Shown: positions 1 through 8,979, counted from the first letter of the stretch. The stretch is DNA of 64,000 bases from Thalassospira xianhensis MCCC 1A02616 (GCF_003326475.1 NZ_JPWA01000026.1:1-64000); one strand, 5' to 3'. Notes: generated from the letters alone by a model not told the origin. A program made the numbers and translations.

Positions 1-2667
1 GTCCTGCCGCGGTCCACCGCGCTGGCCTTTGCCGGCACCGCCGCGCTTGCGGCGATCAACACGGACAAAATATTTAACCTCGACGAATTCCGGCTCGGCT
101 TCGGCTTCACCGGCTGCCGGGGCAGCTTCGGTTGTCGTTTTACTGACTTCTTCTGCAGTCTCGGTAGGAGCTTCTTCCGCGACTTCCGCCGGAGCTTCGG
201 TCTCAGTCGGGCCATCGGCAGCTACTGCAACAGGTTCAGCAGCCTTTTTAGCAGCTTCCTTGGCATCAAGTTCAGCCTTGCTGACCTTGACCACCTCGGC
301 ACGCCAGCCAAGGGCGGTGAACACACCTTCTGCCTGCTCGACCGTGCAGCCAAGAAGCGACAGCAGATCCGGATCCGGTTTGACCTTGCCATCATTTTCG
401 CGTGCCTTCTGGCGCAGCAACGCGGCAAAACGTTCCAGCATGTCTACACGTGCGGCAAGCGGGCCAACAGGCATGTAACCTGCCGCCAGATAGAAGCCCT
501 TGGAATTGCTGCGATCATTTGGAACCGACGTCCGGCCTGCCGGCGGCAGTTCCGGAAGCGCATCCAGTTCGCGCGAAATCGCCCAAAGAATACCACGCAG
601 TTCCACAGGATCAGGTTTCAGCGCATCCAGCACATGAACCGTTTCAACCCCCAGACGCACGCCAAGCTTGGCCAGCGCCTTGCGATCCTCGTCTGAAAGA
701 TCCTTGATCAGGCTTTCAAGATCGGCACGCGGCACACAGCCCAAGCCTTCGTTCAACTGGAACAGAAGACCACGAATCGGGCCTGGCAACTGACAATCGC
801 GCAGGCGGGTCAACATTTTCAGACGCGCTTCGATATGGGCATTGATGAAATTCTGAAGACGGGTACGCACGCGTTCGCGGGTCGGACCATCAAAGAACTC
901 GCTATCAATGACCTGGACATCAGGGCTGAGGACGGTGTCGCCCTTTTTCAGACCACCGACAACCGCCCCGTTCCACAGGACTTCCAGTTGACCATTCACC
1001 GCGAATTTGTCGTCTTCATCGGTTTCCAGTTGTTTGACACGCTGCGCAATCTCGCCAGTCAGTGCACGACGTGCAGCACTGGCGATTGCCTTGCCTTCAA
1101 ACGCAGCATCGGTTTCATCGGCGATGAAACGGAATCCTTCCAGTCGGCCGACGTATTCACCTTCGACCTGGACTTCACCATTCGCAGTGATGGTAGACAT
1201 GAGTTCAGACTTGTCCTTGAGACTTTTCAATAAAACCGAAGTTCGTCTGTCAACGAACCTTTGGGTCAGGCGTTCATGTAGCACATCAGAGAGCTTATCC
1301 TCAATGGCCCGCGTACGTTCCTGCCAATGATTGGCATCTTCGAGCCAGTGATGCTTGTGCGATACATAAGTCCAGACGCGAATACCCGCCAACCGTGATG
1401 ACAACTGATCGATATCACCATCATAACGGTCCAGGCGCAAGACTTGTTCGCCCAACCAGTCGACCGGCAGTTTGCTATTTGGTTTTGCCAGATAGCGATA
1501 GATAGATGTTAACAGCCTTGGATGGGCATCGGTATGGATATTTCTGAAGTCCGGAATCTGGCAGACTTCCCACAATAATTGCACCCGATCCGGGGCAGAT
1601 GCAATCCGCGCGACGTCTTCGTTTTGCGATAAATGCGCCAGCATGACTTCATCGACCGGTTCGCGCGCCAGAACAAGCGTCGGGTTATCCGACCGCTTGC
1701 GCAGCGATTTCTGCAAGGCATCGACGGTTCTGAAATCCAGTCGCGCATTGCGCCAGAAGACTTTGGCAAGCGGTTCGAACTCGTGGGCTTCGATCTGTTC
1801 GATAATATCGGGATCAATCCCCGAAAGATTACCCGTCACCCCAAAGGTGCCGTCATTCATATGACGTCCGGCGCGCCCGGCGATCTGGGCGGTTTCCGCC
1901 GCCGAAAGCCCGCGATTGAACTGACCGTCAAACTTGTGAAGGGCCGCAAAGGCCACATGGTTCAGTTCAAGATTAAGGCCCATGCCGATGGCGTCGGTCG
2001 CAATCAGGTGTTCGACCTCGCCATTCTGGAACATCTCGACCTGGGCATTGCGCGTGCGCGGGCTAAGCGCGCCAAGCACCACCGCCGCACCGCCCTTCTG
2101 GCGGCGGACCAATTCGGCAACGGCGTAAACTTCCTGTGCGGAAAATGTCACGACGGCCGACTGGGATGGCAGACGCTGGATCTTTTTCGATCCGTTATAT
2201 GTCAGAGTCGAAAACCGTGCGCGCGTATCAAATTCGACATTGTCGATCAGCTGGCGGATCACCGGGCGGATCGTTTCCGCCCCCATGAACATGGTTTCGC
2301 TCATACCGCGCGCATGCAGCAGCCGGTCGGTAAAGACATGCCCGCGTTCGGGATCGGCGCACATCTGGATTTCATCGATGGCCAGAAAATCAACCTGCTT
2401 GTTGACCGGCATGGCTTCGACCGTACACAGGAAATAACGTGCTGATTTCGGAAGGATGCGTTCTTCGCCGGTGATCAGGGCCACCGCCCCCTTGCCAACA
2501 CGGGCCACCGCGCGATCATAGTTTTCGCGCGCCAGAAGCCGCAGCGGAAAACCGATCATACCCGAGGTATGCGCCAACATCCGTTCCATGGCCAGATGGG
2601 TCTTGCCGGTGTTGGTGGGCCCCAATATGGCAAGGATACGGGGACCGGTTCGGGTTGAAATCTGCAT
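1..2667 (-). CDS. Suv3-like DExH RNA/DNA helicase (3' end beyond window)
   Basis: The reading frame is open from an ATG at 2667 to the left edge, giving 889 visible residues with no stop. The N-terminus carries a Walker A motif GPTNTGKTH near residue 15 and a DEIQM box (DExH motif II) near residue 100. A later TDAIGMGLNL and QIAGRAGR are helicase motifs V and VI, as in mitochondrial Suv3. The C-terminal half is an Ala/Glu-rich acidic stretch followed by a basic tail beginning VDRRKRGG. Suv3 relatives are widespread in alphaproteobacteria, where they are taken to be RNA helicases, possibly of RNA decay; that role is inferred here. The frame opens only 13 codons upstream of the ATG (stop at 2707-2709), so the start is constrained. 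The Shine-Dalgarno is weak (GGAAAAG). soxR lies upstream on the same strand, with a 130-base gap. Confidence 0.85.
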   Translation of the reverse strand, partial: MQISTRTGPRILAILGPTNTGKTHLAMERMLAHTSGMIGFPLRLLARENYDRAVARVGKGAVALITGEERILPKSARYFLCTVEAMPVNKQVDFLAIDEIQMCADPERGHVFTDRLLHARGMSETMFMGAETIRPVIRQLIDNVEFDTRARFSTLTYNGSKKIQRLPSQSAVVTFSAQEVYAVAELVRRQKGGAAVVLGALSPRTRNAQVEMFQNGEVEHLIATDAIGMGLNLELNHVAFAALHKFDGQFNRGLSAAETAQIAGRAGRHMNDGTFGVTGNLSGIDPDIIEQIEAHEFEPLAKVFWRNARLDFRTVDALQKSLRKRSDNPTLVLAREPVDEVMLAHLSQNEDVARIASAPDRVQLLWEVCQIPDFRNIHTDAHPRLLTSIYRYLAKPNSKLPVDWLGEQVLRLDRYDGDIDQLSSRLAGIRVWTYVSHKHHWLEDANHWQERTRAIEDKLSDVLHERLTQRFVDRRTSVLLKSLKDKSELMSTITANGEVQVEGEYVGRLEGFRFIADETDAAFEGKAIASAARRALTGEIAQRVKQLETDEDDKFAVNGQLEVLWNGAVVGGLKKGDTVLSPDVQVIDSEFFDGPTRERVRTRLQNFINAHIEARLKMLTRLRDCQLPGPIRGLLFQLNEGLGCVPRADLESLIKDLSDEDRKALAKLGVRLGVETVHVLDALKPDPVELRGILWAISRELDALPELPPAGRTSVPNDRSNSKGFYLAAGYMPVGPLAARVDMLERFAALLRQKARENDGKVKPDPDLLSLLGCTVEQAEGVFTALGWRAEVVKVSKAELDAKEAAKKAAEPVAVAADGPTETEAPAEVAEEAPTETAEEVSKTTTEAAPAAGEAEAEPEFVEVKYFVRVDRRKRGGAGKGQRGGPRQD

Positions 2668-2797
2668 CAAACTTTTCCAGCAGGCATCGCCGATGATTTC
2701 GCGCGCCTAGATCAATGCGCCTTTCAACACGCCGCATCGCACAATGTCAAGCATTCTGCCGTATCGGTCAGAGTATCCCAATGCATTCCGTTACGGA

Positions 2798-3289
2798 TCA
2801 AGACGTTCCATCTAACGGTTCGTGATCCTGTGGGTCATCAAGTTCAAGCAACCGCGCGCCGGGACCATCCGTTGCCAGTTCATCCGACGGGTTGCGAAGC
2901 GGGCAGTCGCTGATCGAAAGGCAGCCACACCCGATGCATTTACCCAACTGATCGCGCAGCAGGGTCAATTGTTCGATCCGGGCATCAAGATCATCACGCC
3001 ACCGCGACGAAAGCTTTTCCCAGTCCTGTGTTGTCGGCGCCCGGTTATTTGGCAGTCCCGATAACGCATTCCCGATTTCGGCCAACGGAATGCCGGTGCG
3101 TTGTGCGACCTTGATGATCGCAACCCGGCGCAGGATACCGCGCGGAAAGCGTCGCTGATTGCCATCCGTTCTGATCGAGGCAATCAGCCCCTTGCGCTCG
3201 TAAAAATGGATCGCAGACACCGCAAGGCCACTTCTTTTTGCGACCTCCCCAACACTCAGATAGCGATGCAATACGCCGCTTTTTCCCAT
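2798..3289 (-). CDS. soxR: SoxR, redox-sensing MerR-family activator
   Basis: This 163-residue protein has a MerR-type winged helix at residues 10-80 ([20 protein letters not shown]), a dimerisation helix, and four cysteines at 118, 121, 123 and 129. The CX2CXCX5C spacing is the SoxR [2Fe-2S] ligand pattern. SoxR activates transcription when its cluster is oxidised by redox-cycling compounds, nitric oxide or superoxide. It is divergent from a flavin reductase gene across a 124-base gap that holds a SoxR-type promoter with a 19-base spacer. There is no soxS-like gene beside it, so direct control of the neighbour is likely, as in most non-enteric bacteria. Confidence 0.95.
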   Translation of the reverse strand: MGKSGVLHRYLSVGEVAKRSGLAVSAIHFYERKGLIASIRTDGNQRRFPRGILRRVAIIKVAQRTGIPLAEIGNALSGLPNNRAPTTQDWEKLSSRWRDDLDARIEQLTLLRDQLGKCIGCGCLSISDCPLRNPSDELATDGPGARLLELDDPQDHEPLDGTS

Positions 3290-3345
3290 TTCCCTGCCCT
3301 TTTCATCATTCTTTCACGATGCAGTGTTGCATTCGAAATTCGTTG

Positions 3346-3376
3346 TTGACCTAAACTAATGTTAAGGTTCTATAGA
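3346..3376 (+). promoter_or_regulatory. SoxR box within a long-spacer promoter
   Basis: A -35 TTGACC (3346-3351) and a -10 TATAGA (3371-3376) are separated by 19 bases, the over-long spacing of MerR/SoxR-activated promoters. The spacer region carries the dyad ACCTAAACTAATGTTAAGGT (3349-3368), whose two 8-base arms differ from perfect symmetry at one position. The promoter points at the flavin reductase gene at 3414. Confidence 0.8.
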
Positions 3377-3413
3377 ATTACTCCTTGCTGCGAAATAATC
3401 AAGGAGTCATGCC

Positions 3414-4004
3414 ATGAAAGAGTCATTCAACCTTGCTGTCATTTATGGCAGTGCCCGTGAAGGCCGGTTCTGCGACACGGTAGCCGGATGGGCCGTCGAA
3501 ACCCTGAAAAATGACCCGGACCTGTCGATTGATGTCATCGACCCCGCCAAACTTGATCTGCCTTCGCGTAATGTCGGCAATACGCATCCGAGCGTTGCCG
3601 AACTACAGGCCAGCTTGGCCGAAGCCGATGCCTTTCTGGTCGTAACTCCGGAATATAACCACAGCTTTACCGGTGAACTGAAATTGCTGATAGACGCTGC
3701 CAAGCCTGAATGGCGCCGAAAGCCACTGGCGTTTGTGTCCTATGGCGGGATGTCGGGCGGGTTGCGGGCAGTCGAACAATTGCGACTGGTTTTTGCCGAA
3801 TTACACGTCGTTACCATGCGCGACGTTGTCAGCTTCGCCAATGTCTGGGACCTGTTTGATCAGGATGGCTATCCATTCGACAAAGCCGGGTCCGAGGCAG
3901 CCCTTAAACACATGACCAATGATCTGAAATGGTGGGCCCGCACATTGCGCGATGGCCGGTATCCCCAGGCCAGAACTGAATTGCGGGAGGTCGCGGCATC
4001 ATGA
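3414..4004 (+). CDS. NADPH-dependent FMN reductase family protein
   Basis: This 196-residue flavodoxin-like protein has the family phosphate-binding loop GSAREGRF near residue 12 and TPEYNHSFTGELK near residue 79, typical of NAD(P)H:FMN reductases and azoreductase/ChrR-type quinone reductases. It would use NAD(P)H to reduce flavin or quinones in the cytoplasm. The start is fixed by AAGGAG (3401-3406), seven bases before the ATG. It overlaps the next gene by ATGA, so the two are translationally coupled. Control by the divergent SoxR is strongly suggested by the intergenic promoter, which makes a role in handling redox-cycling compounds likely. The exact substrate cannot be read from sequence. 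Confidence 0.88.
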   Translation: MKESFNLAVIYGSAREGRFCDTVAGWAVETLKNDPDLSIDVIDPAKLDLPSRNVGNTHPSVAELQASLAEADAFLVVTPEYNHSFTGELKLLIDAAKPEWRRKPLAFVSYGGMSGGLRAVEQLRLVFAELHVVTMRDVVSFANVWDLFDQDGYPFDKAGSEAALKHMTNDLKWWARTLRDGRYPQARTELREVAAS

Positions 4005-4327
4005 CCGGTACGGCCGAAACCGGCGATGAAATTGTCACGGTAAGTCTGGTGACACCGAAACCCGGCAGGATCGACGAATTCATCGAGATACAGACCAGCT
4101 TTCAGAAAAGCGTCGCAGGCCGGATTGAGGGGTTGTTGGGCGGACGGTTGTTGCGTTCAGAGGATGGCCAGTCGCTGATCATCATGTCACGTTTCAAAAC
4201 GCACGACGATCTTGCGAGATGGAGCGGTTCGGAATTGTTCGCTGGCCACATGGCCCGTGTCAGACCTCTGCTCGCAAAGGCCCACCCAAGCCGGTACACA
4301 GCAATTTGGCGTTCTGGCGATGTATAG
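4001..4327 (+). CDS. Antibiotic biosynthesis monooxygenase (ABM) domain protein
   Basis: This protein of 108 residues has the dimeric alpha/beta-barrel ABM fold pattern: an opening beta strand VSLVTPKPGRIDEF, a central LLGGRLLRSEDGQSLIIMSRF, and a DDLARWSGSELF helix. ABM proteins include quinol monooxygenases and heme-degrading enzymes. No heme-contact residue set is obvious, so a quinone or aromatic substrate fits better beside a flavin reductase. Its start overlaps the stop of the reductase (ATGA), so the two form one SoxR-controlled operon. A terminator hairpin follows at 4362-4387. Confidence 0.75.
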   Translation: MTGTAETGDEIVTVSLVTPKPGRIDEFIEIQTSFQKSVAGRIEGLLGGRLLRSEDGQSLIIMSRFKTHDDLARWSGSELFAGHMARVRPLLAKAHPSRYTAIWRSGDV

Positions 4328-4361
4328 CGGCCCCAACCATATCACATTGCCCCAAACATAA

Positions 4362-4387
4362 ACGGAGCGGTCAGCCGACCGCTCCGT
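4362..4387. terminator. Hairpin between convergent genes
   Basis: A perfect 11-base stem, ACGGAGCGGTC (4362-4372) with GACCGCTCCGT (4377-4387), closes a four-base loop between the stops of two convergent genes. The flanking T-runs are short on both sides, so it probably acts as a shared terminator of moderate strength. Confidence 0.7.
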
Positions 4388-4419
4388 CATTTCATTTACT
4401 CGCTATTGTGAACAGGGAC

Positions 4420-4746
4420 CTAGTGGGCGCGCATCCGATCGACATATTCCTTAAGTTGACGGCGCGCCGCCTGATAGCTGTTTTTGAGCGCGATATAGAC
4501 ATCCTCATGGGCATGATCGGCACTGTCGCGCTTAACCATAATCTCCTTACCCGGCACATTAATTCCGAAATGAACCGCATAGCGGTTTCCTTGTGCGTGG
4601 GATGCATGTGGTCTTTCCACGATGACATGACAACTTGTCATGCGGTCGAAGGTTTCTTCCAGTTTTTGCACTTTGAAGCGGATCCGCTCGTCCAGCGCAT
4701 CTGATTGATCAACATCACGGTAGGTGATTTGAACGGGAACCTTCAT
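4420..4746 (-). CDS. hpf: Ribosome hibernation-promoting factor, short HPF/YfiA type
   Basis: The 108-residue protein begins MKVPVQITYRDVDQSDALDERI and has the sigma-54-modulation/HPF beta-alpha-beta fold, with the family HVIVERPH strand in the middle. It lacks the C-terminal dimerisation domain of long HPF, so it resembles short HPF or RaiA (YfiA). These proteins bind the 30S decoding centre and silence 70S ribosomes in stationary phase. The frame is open a further 37 codons upstream, but CAGGAG at 4755-4760, eight bases before the ATG at 4746, marks the true start. It is convergent with the ABM gene and divergent from htpG. Confidence 0.85.
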   Translation of the reverse strand: MKVPVQITYRDVDQSDALDERIRFKVQKLEETFDRMTSCHVIVERPHASHAQGNRYAVHFGINVPGKEIMVKRDSADHAHEDVYIALKNSYQAARRQLKEYVDRMRAH

Positions 4747-4907
4747 ATTGCGGCCTCCTGTTATAGAGCCTGAGACATTCACAAGGCATTGCACCTTGCA
4801 ATTATCCGAAACGTTTGCCGTTTCGGGGCAGGACAGGACCCAAGACAACTTCCGCAAGCCTCGTGCCCTGTAATGAAACCGTCTTTTTATATACTTAGGA
4901 TACAGGG

Positions 4908-4936
4908 CTTGCGCTGCAAGATGCGTTGACGCATAT
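4908..4936 (+). promoter_or_regulatory. Possible heat-shock (RpoH-type) promoter of htpG
   Basis: CTTGCG (4908-4913) and ACGCATAT (4929-4936) are separated by 15 bases, which loosely fits the sigma-32 pattern of a CTTG box and a C-rich -10. The match is partial and rests mainly on its location about 90 bases before a chaperone gene. Confidence 0.3.
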
Positions 4937-5022
4937 CAAGCACTGCCTGAAGGTTGCCAAATCGGGACCCAACAGCGCAAATTGCACATAGTGGATTGAA
5001 ATTACAGGAGAACACAGAGGTC

Positions 5023-6906
5023 ATGACGGAAGAAAAAATGCGGTTCGAGGCTGAAGTCAGCCGCCTGCTCGATATCGTTGTCCATTCGCTTTATTCGAAC
5101 AAGGACATCTTCCTGCGCGAGCTCATTTCCAATGCTTCGGATGCCTGCGACAAGCTGCGCTACGAGGCGATTGCAAAACCGGAACTGCTCGCCGGGGATT
5201 CAGAATTCAAGGTTCGTCTTCTGACCGATAACGTTCGCAATGTTCTGACGATTGCCGATAACGGGATCGGGATGAACAAGACCGACCTGATCGAAAACCT
5301 TGGCACGATTGCCAATTCCGGAACGGCAAAATTCGTCGAGGCCCTGTCGAAATCCGACAAAGCCAAGGATGTTGACCTGATCGGTCAATTCGGCGTCGGT
5401 TTCTATTCTGCCTTCATGGTTGCGGGTCAGGTCGAAGTCGTGACGAAAAAGGCCGGAGAAGATCAGGCGTGGAAATGGTCATCGGACGGCAAGGGCGAAT
5501 ACACCATCGCCGAAGCCGAAATGGAAGGCCACGGCACCCAGATCACCCTGCATCTGACCGATGATTTCAAGGAATTCACCGAAGAATACCGCCTGCGTCA
5601 TATTGTCAAAACCTATTCCGATCATATCGGTATTCCGGTTGTCCTGATGAAGGCAGACGGCAATGACGAAACGCTGAACGAGGCATCGGCACTCTGGACC
5701 CGTCCGAAGTCCGACATTACCGACGAGCAGTACAAAGAGTTCTACAAACACAATTCGCACGCCTTCGACGATCCGTGGAAAACCATCCACTATCAGGCCG
5801 AAGGTGCGATTGAATATACCGGCCTTCTGTTCCTGCCGACCATGCGCCCGTTCGATCTGTATGATCCGGCGCGCAAAGGCCATCTGAAACTTTATGTCCG
5901 CAAGGTCTTCATCACCGAGGGTGCGGATGATCTGCTGCCGCCTTGGTTGCGCTTTGTGTCCGGTGTTGTCGACAGCCAGGATCTGCCGCTGAACATTTCG
6001 CGCGAGATGCTGCAACACAATCCGGTCCTGACCAAAATCAAAAACGGCCTGACCAAAAAACTCCTGTCCGAACTTGAAACCGCATCGAAGAAAGACACGG
6101 AAGGTTTCGAAACCTTCTGGGAAAACTTCGGTTCTGTCGTCAAGGAAGGCCTGTATGAAGACTACGCCAACCGCGACCGTATCCTCAAATTCGCACGTTT
6201 CCGCTCCACCCATTCCGATGGCTGGACAACGCTTTCCGACTATGTCACCCGCATGAAGGATGGTCAGAAGGCGATCTACTATATTAGCGGTGAAGACGTC
6301 GATGCGCTTAAACGCAGCCCGCAGCTTGAAGGCTTTGCCGCCAAGGGGATCGAAGTCCTGCTGCTGACCGATCCGGTGGATGAATTCTGGTTGCCGTCCG
6401 TCGGCCAGTTTGAAGAAAAAGACTTCAAATCGGTCACCCGTGGCGGTGCAGACCTTGCCGACGTCAAATCGGACGACAAGGACGATGCCAAGGACGACAA
6501 GAAAGACGATGCAGCATCCGATGCATCGCTTGATGCCCTGATTGCATCAATCAAGATCGCACTTGGCACCAGCATCAAGGATGTCCGTGAATCAGATCGC
6601 CTGACCAGTTCGGCCTGCTGCCTGATTGCCGATGAAACCGGCATGGATTTGCGGATGGAACGCCTGATGAAGCAGCACAACCGTGTTGATGAAATCAGCC
6701 CGCGCATCCTTGAAATCAACCCGAAACACAGCCTGATCAAAAAACTGTCGGATATTGCCATCAAGGACGCCAAGGCGCCGATCCTTAATGATGCCGCCCT
6801 GCTGTTGCTGGATCAGGCCCGCATCCTTGAAGGCGAAGCCCTGCCCGACCCGGTCAGCTTTGCCCGCCGCCTTGATCTGGTGATGGAAAAGGGTTTGGGA
6901 AGCTAA
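5023..6906 (+). CDS. htpG: HtpG, bacterial Hsp90 chaperone
   Basis: This 627-residue protein, close to the usual Hsp90 length, has the GHKL ATPase motifs in order: ELISNASDACDKLR, IADNGIGM, GTIANSGT and GQFGVGFYSAF. Middle and C-terminal dimerisation domains follow. A Lys/Asp-rich run (DDKDDAKDDKKDD) sits near residue 495, a short charged linker more pronounced than in E. coli HtpG. I chose the ATG at 5023 (MTEEKMRFEAEV), preceded by CAGGAG and AGAGG, rather than an open extension 23 codons upstream that looks non-coding. HtpG is an ATP-driven cytosolic chaperone. A strong terminator follows. Confidence 0.96.
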   Translation: MTEEKMRFEAEVSRLLDIVVHSLYSNKDIFLRELISNASDACDKLRYEAIAKPELLAGDSEFKVRLLTDNVRNVLTIADNGIGMNKTDLIENLGTIANSGTAKFVEALSKSDKAKDVDLIGQFGVGFYSAFMVAGQVEVVTKKAGEDQAWKWSSDGKGEYTIAEAEMEGHGTQITLHLTDDFKEFTEEYRLRHIVKTYSDHIGIPVVLMKADGNDETLNEASALWTRPKSDITDEQYKEFYKHNSHAFDDPWKTIHYQAEGAIEYTGLLFLPTMRPFDLYDPARKGHLKLYVRKVFITEGADDLLPPWLRFVSGVVDSQDLPLNISREMLQHNPVLTKIKNGLTKKLLSELETASKKDTEGFETFWENFGSVVKEGLYEDYANRDRILKFARFRSTHSDGWTTLSDYVTRMKDGQKAIYYISGEDVDALKRSPQLEGFAAKGIEVLLLTDPVDEFWLPSVGQFEEKDFKSVTRGGADLADVKSDDKDDAKDDKKDDAASDASLDALIASIKIALGTSIKDVRESDRLTSSACCLIADETGMDLRMERLMKQHNRVDEISPRILEINPKHSLIKKLSDIAIKDAKAPILNDAALLLLDQARILEGEALPDPVSFARRLDLVMEKGLGS

Positions 6907-6930
6907 CCCGTCCCTGTTCGATGGAAAATC

Positions 6931-6965
6931 AAAACGGCGCGTCATTCGATGCGCCGTTTTCTTTT
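6931..6965 (+). terminator. Rho-independent terminator of htpG
   Basis: A perfect stem AAAACGGCGC / GCGCCGTTTT (6931-6940 and 6951-6960) with a ten-base loop runs into CTTTT. It lies 25 bases after the htpG stop and ahead of dgt, so the two genes are separate units. Confidence 0.85.
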
Positions 6966-7061
6966 GCAGATTCTGCAAATTTAAAACGGTTCTTTACCAA
7001 ACACCGGCATATAACCACCACATTAAGCAAACAGACTTTGGCATACGGGAAATTCGGACCG

Positions 7062-8387
7062 ATGATGAACTGGCAAAAATTGCTATCACCAGCACGTCTG
7101 GGCACTCGACATTCAAGTGTCGGCGCCTTTGGCCGATCCGATTTTCACAAGGATTACGACCGGATCATTTTTTCGTCGGCTTTCCGGCGTCTGCAACGCA
7201 AGACGCAGGTTCATCCGCTGCCTGAAAACGACAATGTCCATACCCGCCTGACCCATAGCCTTGAAGTATCCTGTGTTGCACGGTCGATGGGACTTATGGT
7301 CGGCCATCAGCTGGCCGAAAAAGGCCACCTGCCCGACGGAATTGAACCCGATCATATGGCCGCCATTGTTCAGGCCGCCGCCCTTGCCCATGACATCGGC
7401 AACCCGCCATTCGGCCATGCCGGGGAATATGCCGTGCGTCAGTGGTTTCTGGATGCCGATCCCAAATATCTTGCGCCGTTGTCGGAGGCCGAACGCGCCG
7501 ATCTGACCACCTTTGAAGGCAATGCGCAGGGGTTCAGGTTGCTGACCCATAAACGAAGCGGCCTTTATGACGGCGGCATGCGCCTGACCTATGCGACGCT
7601 GGCAAGTTTTGTCAAATATCCATGGTCGGCGATTGGGAGTCCCTATCCAGAGAAAATGAAATTCGGCGCGTTTCAGCGCGAAATGGATTTGCTGACCGAG
7701 GTCGCCGATGCCACCGGCCTGATCCGCACCGGTCCGCAATCGTTTTGCCGCCATCCGCTGGTTTATCTGGTCGAGGCAGCAGATGATGTCTGTTATGCAC
7801 TGATCGACATCGAAGACGGGGTTGAACTCGAACTGGTTGATTTCAGCGTGTTTGAGAACCTGCTGTTGCCCTGTATCGCGGACGACCTTCCTGCCGAATA
7901 TCACCGCGAAACCAATATCCGGCGCAAAATGACCTTCCTGCGCGGCAAGATCATGACAGGACTGCTTGATGCCCTGACCGATGCATTTGTCACGCGCGAG
8001 GACCAGTTCCTCAAGGGCGAGATTACGGGTGATCTTCTGTCCTGTGCCGATGGGCCGTTCAACGAAATGATCGCAACCGCCAAACAGTTTTCCGAAAAGC
8101 AGATCATCCTGAACCGCCGCAAGGTCCAGATCGAAGTCGGCGCTTTTGCATGCCTTGAAACGCTGCTTGAGGCCTTCTGCAAAACAGCCATTGAAATCCA
8201 TCAGGCCAAGAATGACGCAGAGCTTTCCTATCGCACCGGACGGGTTCGAGAACTGATCGGCAACGATTCGATGCCGGTCGGCGCACCGCTTTACAACCTG
8301 TATCTGACGATCCTGGATTACATTTCGGGCATGACGGACGACTTTGCCGCCCGCCTTGCACACGATATCGGCGGCGGGCAGCATTGA
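7062..8387 (+). CDS. dgt: dGTP triphosphohydrolase-like HD protein
   Basis: The 441-residue protein carries the HD-domain signature of deoxyguanosinetriphosphate triphosphohydrolases: HTRLTHSLEVS near residue 62 and AALAHDIGNPPFGHAGE near 108. It opens with the family N-terminus LLSPARLG and the RTKTQVHP-like FRRLQRKTQVHPLP. These enzymes hydrolyse dNTPs to nucleosides and tripolyphosphate and so adjust dNTP pools. The frame extends upstream through the htpG terminator, so the start must be one of the two adjacent ATGs at 7062 or 7065. The Shine-Dalgarno is weak (GGGA). A small membrane protein gene follows after 50 bases and is probably co-transcribed. Confidence 0.9.
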   Translation: MMNWQKLLSPARLGTRHSSVGAFGRSDFHKDYDRIIFSSAFRRLQRKTQVHPLPENDNVHTRLTHSLEVSCVARSMGLMVGHQLAEKGHLPDGIEPDHMAAIVQAAALAHDIGNPPFGHAGEYAVRQWFLDADPKYLAPLSEAERADLTTFEGNAQGFRLLTHKRSGLYDGGMRLTYATLASFVKYPWSAIGSPYPEKMKFGAFQREMDLLTEVADATGLIRTGPQSFCRHPLVYLVEAADDVCYALIDIEDGVELELVDFSVFENLLLPCIADDLPAEYHRETNIRRKMTFLRGKIMTGLLDALTDAFVTREDQFLKGEITGDLLSCADGPFNEMIATAKQFSEKQIILNRRKVQIEVGAFACLETLLEAFCKTAIEIHQAKNDAELSYRTGRVRELIGNDSMPVGAPLYNLYLTILDYISGMTDDFAARLAHDIGGGQH

Positions 8388-8437
8388 TGCCCGGCACCAA
8401 TCCCGACTGTCGGCCCAAAGCATAGGAAAACGGGACG

Positions 8438-8668
8438 ATGTGGTTATTTGACCCGTTTATCGGCCGCTATCGCAGGCGTCTGGCTTTTATGGCGGGCGCA
8501 GGATTGGCAGCCATCGTTTACGGATTGGTTGAACAAAGCACGCGCCCCGAAATTCAGGCATGGTACTGGCCCGGCATCGCCGGGTTCATTGCATTTTTGA
8601 TAACGCGTTTTACCGTTTCACGCCTTGTATCGCGTTTTATCGGCGGCGTTCGTCGCCAAATGCACTAA
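8438..8668 (+). CDS. Small membrane protein, unknown
   Basis: This 76-residue product has two hydrophobic segments (about residues 16-34 and 45-62) separated by a short polar loop. Its ends are Arg-rich (RYRRRL near the start, RFIGGVRRQMH at the end), which suggests both termini face the cytoplasm. I recognise no family. It starts 50 bases after dgt and is followed directly by a strong hairpin, which supports a real gene at the end of the dgt unit. No function is proposed. Confidence 0.6.
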   Translation: MWLFDPFIGRYRRRLAFMAGAGLAAIVYGLVEQSTRPEIQAWYWPGIAGFIAFLITRFTVSRLVSRFIGGVRRQMH

Positions 8669-8670
8669 CA

Positions 8671-8700
8671 AAAAAGGCAGGCCCGAAGGCCTGCCTTTCA
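8671..8700. terminator. Bidirectional terminator
   Basis: AAAGGCAGGC (8673-8682) pairs with GCCTGCCTTT (8689-8698) around a six-base loop. A/T runs lie on both sides, so it serves the dgt unit on the plus strand and the pmp3-like gene on the minus strand. Confidence 0.85.
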
Positions 8701-8755
8701 GATGCGGTGCGGTTTACCCGCCAATCATCAGCATACCTGAACGCATTGCCGGGAT

Positions 8756-8953
8756 TTAACCCTGCCCACCGCCCATGGCCTGACTGATTTTTTTGTCGGT
8801 GTTGTACTGGCTCAGCGCATAAACCGCCCAGATCGCCGCCGGAATCCAGCCCAGAAGAGTGATCTGAAGGATCAGGCAGATGATGCCGGCGATTGGCCGC
8901 CCGATGGTAAAGAACAACAACCACGGCAGCAGAAGTGCGATGAGTAACCGCAT
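8756..8953 (-). CDS. YqaE/Pmp3 family membrane proteolipid
   Basis: The 65-residue product has the UPF0057/Pmp3 architecture of two transmembrane helices: LLIALLLPWLLFFTIGRP, then ICLILQITLLGWIPAAIWAVYAL. The last helix carries the characteristic GWIPAAIWA(V/L)Y. Members are linked to membrane potential and to cation, salt or cold stress, but their mechanism is unclear. The start has AAAGAGG upstream. It lies 26 bases downstream of the OmpA-like lipoprotein on the same strand and is likely in one transcript with it. Confidence 0.85.
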   Translation of the reverse strand: MRLLIALLLPWLLFFTIGRPIAGIICLILQITLLGWIPAAIWAVYALSQYNTDKKISQAMGGGQG

Positions 8954-8979
8954 GAATTCATCCTCTTTGTTATGTCGGC

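Noticed and set aside
7113-8423. A 436-codon open frame on the strand opposite dgt
   Set aside because: It is an antisense shadow. The plus strand encodes a clear HD-domain enzyme with family motifs, and the opposite frame has no recognisable motif.
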